Assembly (NCBI RefSeq): GCF_030056735.1
Contig: NZ_JASHKN010000012.1
Span: 1-64,000, forward strand
Direction of reading: 5' to 3'
Source of the DNA: Rhodococcus sp. IEGM 1409
GTDB taxonomy: Bacteria; Actinomycetota; Actinomycetes; Mycobacteriales; Mycobacteriaceae
DNA length: 64,000 bases
A program made the position numbers and the translations under genes. The notes under the pieces are model-generated. The model saw only the letters and a list, made by a program, of their open reading frames with translations, searched no databases and was not told the DNA's origin. Positions 61,350 to 64,000 of the stretch are shown piece after piece (within the stretch, counting starts at the first letter, position 1; the number at the start of each line of letters is the position of its first letter).

Positions 61350-62319
61350 GGTAGAAGATGTCGTCGTCGACAGCAACGGCGTGGTTGGCAACCACACCAG
61401 GTAACTGCGCCCACAACGGCGCGTTCGTCAACGTCGCCGGGTCCCCGCCCTGCACCCCGTAGAAGATCCAATCAGCGTCCGCCACGTTCAACTCTTCCTC
61501 ACTGATGTCTCGGGAGGTGTCGTCGAATTGCTGCGACTCCGGACGCGTCAGGCCGGCGTCCTGGGCGATACTGCCGGTGAACGAAGGAATACCGAAGATG
61601 CGCAGCCGATTTCCGTTCTGGCGGGTGAACGACACCGTCGGCGGCGATGAAAGGGAAGCACCGAGTGCTGCGGCATCAGCGTTGAACGTATCCAATAGTC
61701 CCGTCGCCTGCTGTGCCTTGCCTACTCCGTCTGCAACGAGCAGGAAGTCCTGCTTCCAGTTGACGCCGGTTCCTTGCGTTGCCACCGTGGGTGCGATTGC
61801 CGAAAGCTGGTCGTACAGCGAATCAGCATCCTTCCCTGCAACATTCATCAAGATCAGGTCAGGATCGAGCTTGACGATCGCTTCGAAATTCGGTGTGAAT
61901 CGCCCACCTGCGTCTACGACATCACCTAGCTGAGTTCGGAATTCGGGGTATGCCGACAACAGGTACGGCGGCACCAGGTCCGCACCGTCACCACGCGTCG
62001 AACCTGCCGGCACGACACCGAGCGAGAGGAGTGCATCGGCCTGTCCGGTCGAGATCACCACAACCTTCTGCGACTGTGATTCGATCGTGGTGTCCCCTTT
62101 GAAGTGTGAGACGGTGCGGGGAAACTCGCCGTCCGACTTTCCGCTCCCCATGCCGGCCGGACCTTCTCGCGGAGCGGCAAACGCGGAGTCGACCGGTGCC
62201 GACACACGGATCTCAGGGTCTGCGGTCGAGTCGTCCTCACTCGAGCAGCCACTGACAGTCGTCACCAAGGCCAGTGCGCCGATCAGCAGTGCACTGCGTG
62301 ACTTTCTTCGAAAATTCAT
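61285..62319 (-). CDS. Iron-siderophore ABC transporter substrate-binding lipoprotein (FecB-like)
   Basis: Lipoprotein of 344 residues. Signal with lipobox VSGC. It resembles mycobacterial FecB: VVVISTGQADALLSLGVVPAGS, FEAIVKLDPDLILMN, YDQLSAIAPTVATQGTG and the C-terminal AREVLKVLQSTL. ATG at 62319 used; 62346 possible. A weaker IdeR-like sequence (13 of 19) lies 51-69 bases upstream. It faces the PAP2 gene and is divergent from a broken marR gene. Confidence 0.9.
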   Translation of the reverse strand: MNFRRKSRSALLIGALALVTTVSGCSSEDDSTADPEIRVSAPVDSAFAAPREGPAGMGSGKSDGEFPRTVSHFKGDTTIESQSQKVVVISTGQADALLSLGVVPAGSTRGDGADLVPPYLLSAYPEFRTQLGDVVDAGGRFTPNFEAIVKLDPDLILMNVAGKDADSLYDQLSAIAPTVATQGTGVNWKQDFLLVADGVGKAQQATGLLDTFNADAAALGASLSSPPTVSFTRQNGNRLRIFGIPSFTGSIAQDAGLTRPESQQFDDTSRDISEEELNVADADWIFYGVQGGDPATLTNAPLWAQLPGVVANHAVAVDDDIFYLNTGPTAAREVLKVLQSTLQP

Positions 62320-62369
62320 GATCGTGTCCCGTACGTCGTGAAGCATGACAGCTTCATCTTCCGTCATAG

Positions 62370-62388
62370 TTAGGTGACCCTCCCCTTT
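62370..62388. promoter_or_regulatory. Weak IdeR-like box
   Basis: TTAGGTGACCCTCCCCTTT matches the IdeR consensus at 13 of 19 positions; the left half is good, the right half poor. Placed between the lipoprotein gene and the marR remnant. Confidence 0.35.
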
Positions 62389-62409
62389 GAAGAACTGTAA
62401 ACTACATCT

Positions 62410-62771
62410 GTGTCAGATGCAGTTTCAGGACGTGGATCACACGGGGTCGATCGCTACACTGATCGGGTGCCCACGGCACCGACGCCACTGTGCCCGAGGC
62501 ACAATCCGAAGTACTTCACGATGTTGCGCACCATCCGGGCACTCGTATCGGGGCTGTCGCCGATCGTCTCTCCCGACGCCCGAACACCGTCAGCACACTG
62601 GTGCGCACACTCTCCGACAAGGATCTGATCGAGCGACGGCCCGATCCCACGGACGGCCGTGTCAGCACACTTTTTGTTTAGGAAGAGCGAGGCGCGCGAC
62701 GGGTGGCGACCACTGCCATCGGCATCCTCGACCGGGTCAATCGATCATTGCGTGTTCACGCACCGCAGTGA
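62410..62771 (+). pseudogene. Broken marR-family gene
   Basis: The DNA-binding part of a MarR protein is clear in one frame from 62490: VPEAQSEVLHDVAHHPGTRIGAVADRLSRRPNTVSTLVRTLSDKDLIERRPDPTDGRVSTLFV. It is then cut by an in-frame TAG (62679-62681); reading on gives EERGARRVATTAIGILDRVNRSL before another stop at 62769, which looks like the native start of the C-terminal helix, shortened. Upstream the same frame is closed at 62460, and the expected N-terminal dimer helix is missing (a candidate start VSDAVSGRG at 62410 is in a different frame). Truncated and inactivated. Confidence 0.75.
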
Positions 62772-62777
62772 TGCTGC

Positions 62778-63257
62778 TCAGGTGACTTTCCCGCTCTTCT
62801 CGCAGACGTCGGCAAAACGCTTCATCTGCTCCGTGATGCCCGTCAGGCTGTACCCCGTACGAAGTTCGACCGACGCAACCTGGCCCGAAACCACGGCCGG
62901 AAGCCTGGTGAAAGTCGGCGAATTAAGCTCCGGCGCGTCCGACCAAGTCGGCGGAATCAGGAGGAGATCAGCCGGAAAATCGCCTGGCTCTTCCCAACTC
63001 GCTGACGCCCAGAAACCGTCCCCGCTGTCCAGCTTCGCAAATTCGACGCCCATCGTTTCGAGAATACTGCCGAGCGGAGTCCATCCAGGCACCGCATAGT
63101 CAAGGCTCGACTCCAACGGAATCACATACGCAACAGAGATATTCGCCCGAGATGCTGCCAATTCACGCACCCGCTCACCGAGCGCACTCAGCTCTTCCCG
63201 TTTCGTCGCGTAGACCGGTGAGGTATCGGTGCCGCCGATACGCCCCACCGGAGCCAA
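62778..63257 (-). pseudogene. C-terminal remnant of a siderophore-type binding protein
   Basis: Frame of 159 residues resembling the second lobe of a TroA-fold iron-siderophore binding protein (ELAASRANISVAYVIPLESSLDYAVPG ... LGSILETMGVEFAKLDSG ... RLPAVVSGQVASVEL ... MKRFADVCEKSGKVT). The signal peptide and the whole first lobe are absent, and the 140 bases upstream do not encode them. It is therefore likely a gene fragment. Ends 6 bases from the end of the marR remnant. Confidence 0.6.
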
Positions 63258-63399
63258 TCACCGTCGATCTCGGTTTTTGTCCGCCTCACGTCTACATCCC
63301 TGGATCGAGCGTCGTCTGTCCAGGTGACTGTAACCGCTGCCCACGCCGAACAGGTGCGGCAGAAGTTGATCCCACCGCACCTGACCGCGAGTTGCCGCT

Positions 63400-64000
<601 letters not shown>

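Overview
The window reads as a chromosomal segment of a high-GC mycolic-acid actinobacterium, most likely a Rhodococcus of the erythropolis/qingshengii group. This is inferred from overall GC, frequent GTG starts, IdeR/DtxR-type iron boxes, the purC-ptrB arrangement known from mycobacteria, close resemblance of one aminotransferase to the mycobacterial AspB (Rv3565) type, DszC-like flavoproteins and a secreted-type cholesterol oxidase at the right edge. No rRNA, tRNA, CRISPR array, IS element or prophage was seen. All family calls are from reading the proteins; no database search was run.

Layout. 0.1-10.4 kb: membrane proteins (DUF3054, POT peptide symporter, TauE/SafE), a tandem pair of penicillin-binding lipoproteins of which the second copy has lost all catalytic motifs, a hypothetical, an ABC-F ribosome-protection-type ATPase with a long leader, and an alpha/beta hydrolase. 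10.6-19.4 kb: a self-contained sugar phosphotransferase locus made of a HutC-type GntR regulator, a secreted beta-rich protein, an ascorbate-type (UlaA-like) EIIC with separate EIIB and EIIA, a SIS-domain protein, HPr, enzyme I and NagB. Three TGGT-N4-ACCA boxes lie between the regulator and the operon, one of them on the -35 element. 19.6-28.2 kb: glycosyltransferase, MarR and MocR regulators, an AlaA-like aminotransferase, purS-purQ, an MBL-fold hydrolase, a DUF2334 protein and glutathione peroxidase.

28.2-50 kb: an iron-siderophore binding lipoprotein divergent from a sucrase/ferredoxin-like protein over a shared IdeR box; two translationally coupled DszC/SfnB-like flavoproteins; dctA divergent from a CitA/DcuS-type two-component system over a 20-bp palindrome; ptrB coupled to purC; a second siderophore lipoprotein; a secreted tyrosine phosphatase; a NarL-type two-component system; a third siderophore lipoprotein divergent from an enterochelin-esterase-like gene over another IdeR box; a HIT protein and purB. 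50-58.3 kb: TetR, an AspB-like aminotransferase, and an operon of an orphan oligopeptide-binding lipoprotein, a fused S9 peptidase/beta-lactamase-fold protein and a second beta-lactamase-fold protein. 58.3-64 kb: a two-component pair arranged tail to tail, a PAP2 phosphatase, a fourth siderophore lipoprotein, remnants of a marR gene and of a binding protein, and the C-terminal part of a cholesterol oxidase.

The most notable items are the PTS locus with its operator set, the PBP pseudoenzyme, the S9/S12-like fusion operon, and a recurring pattern in which the last bases of a gene, including the stop codon, are repeated in tandem just downstream (four loci).
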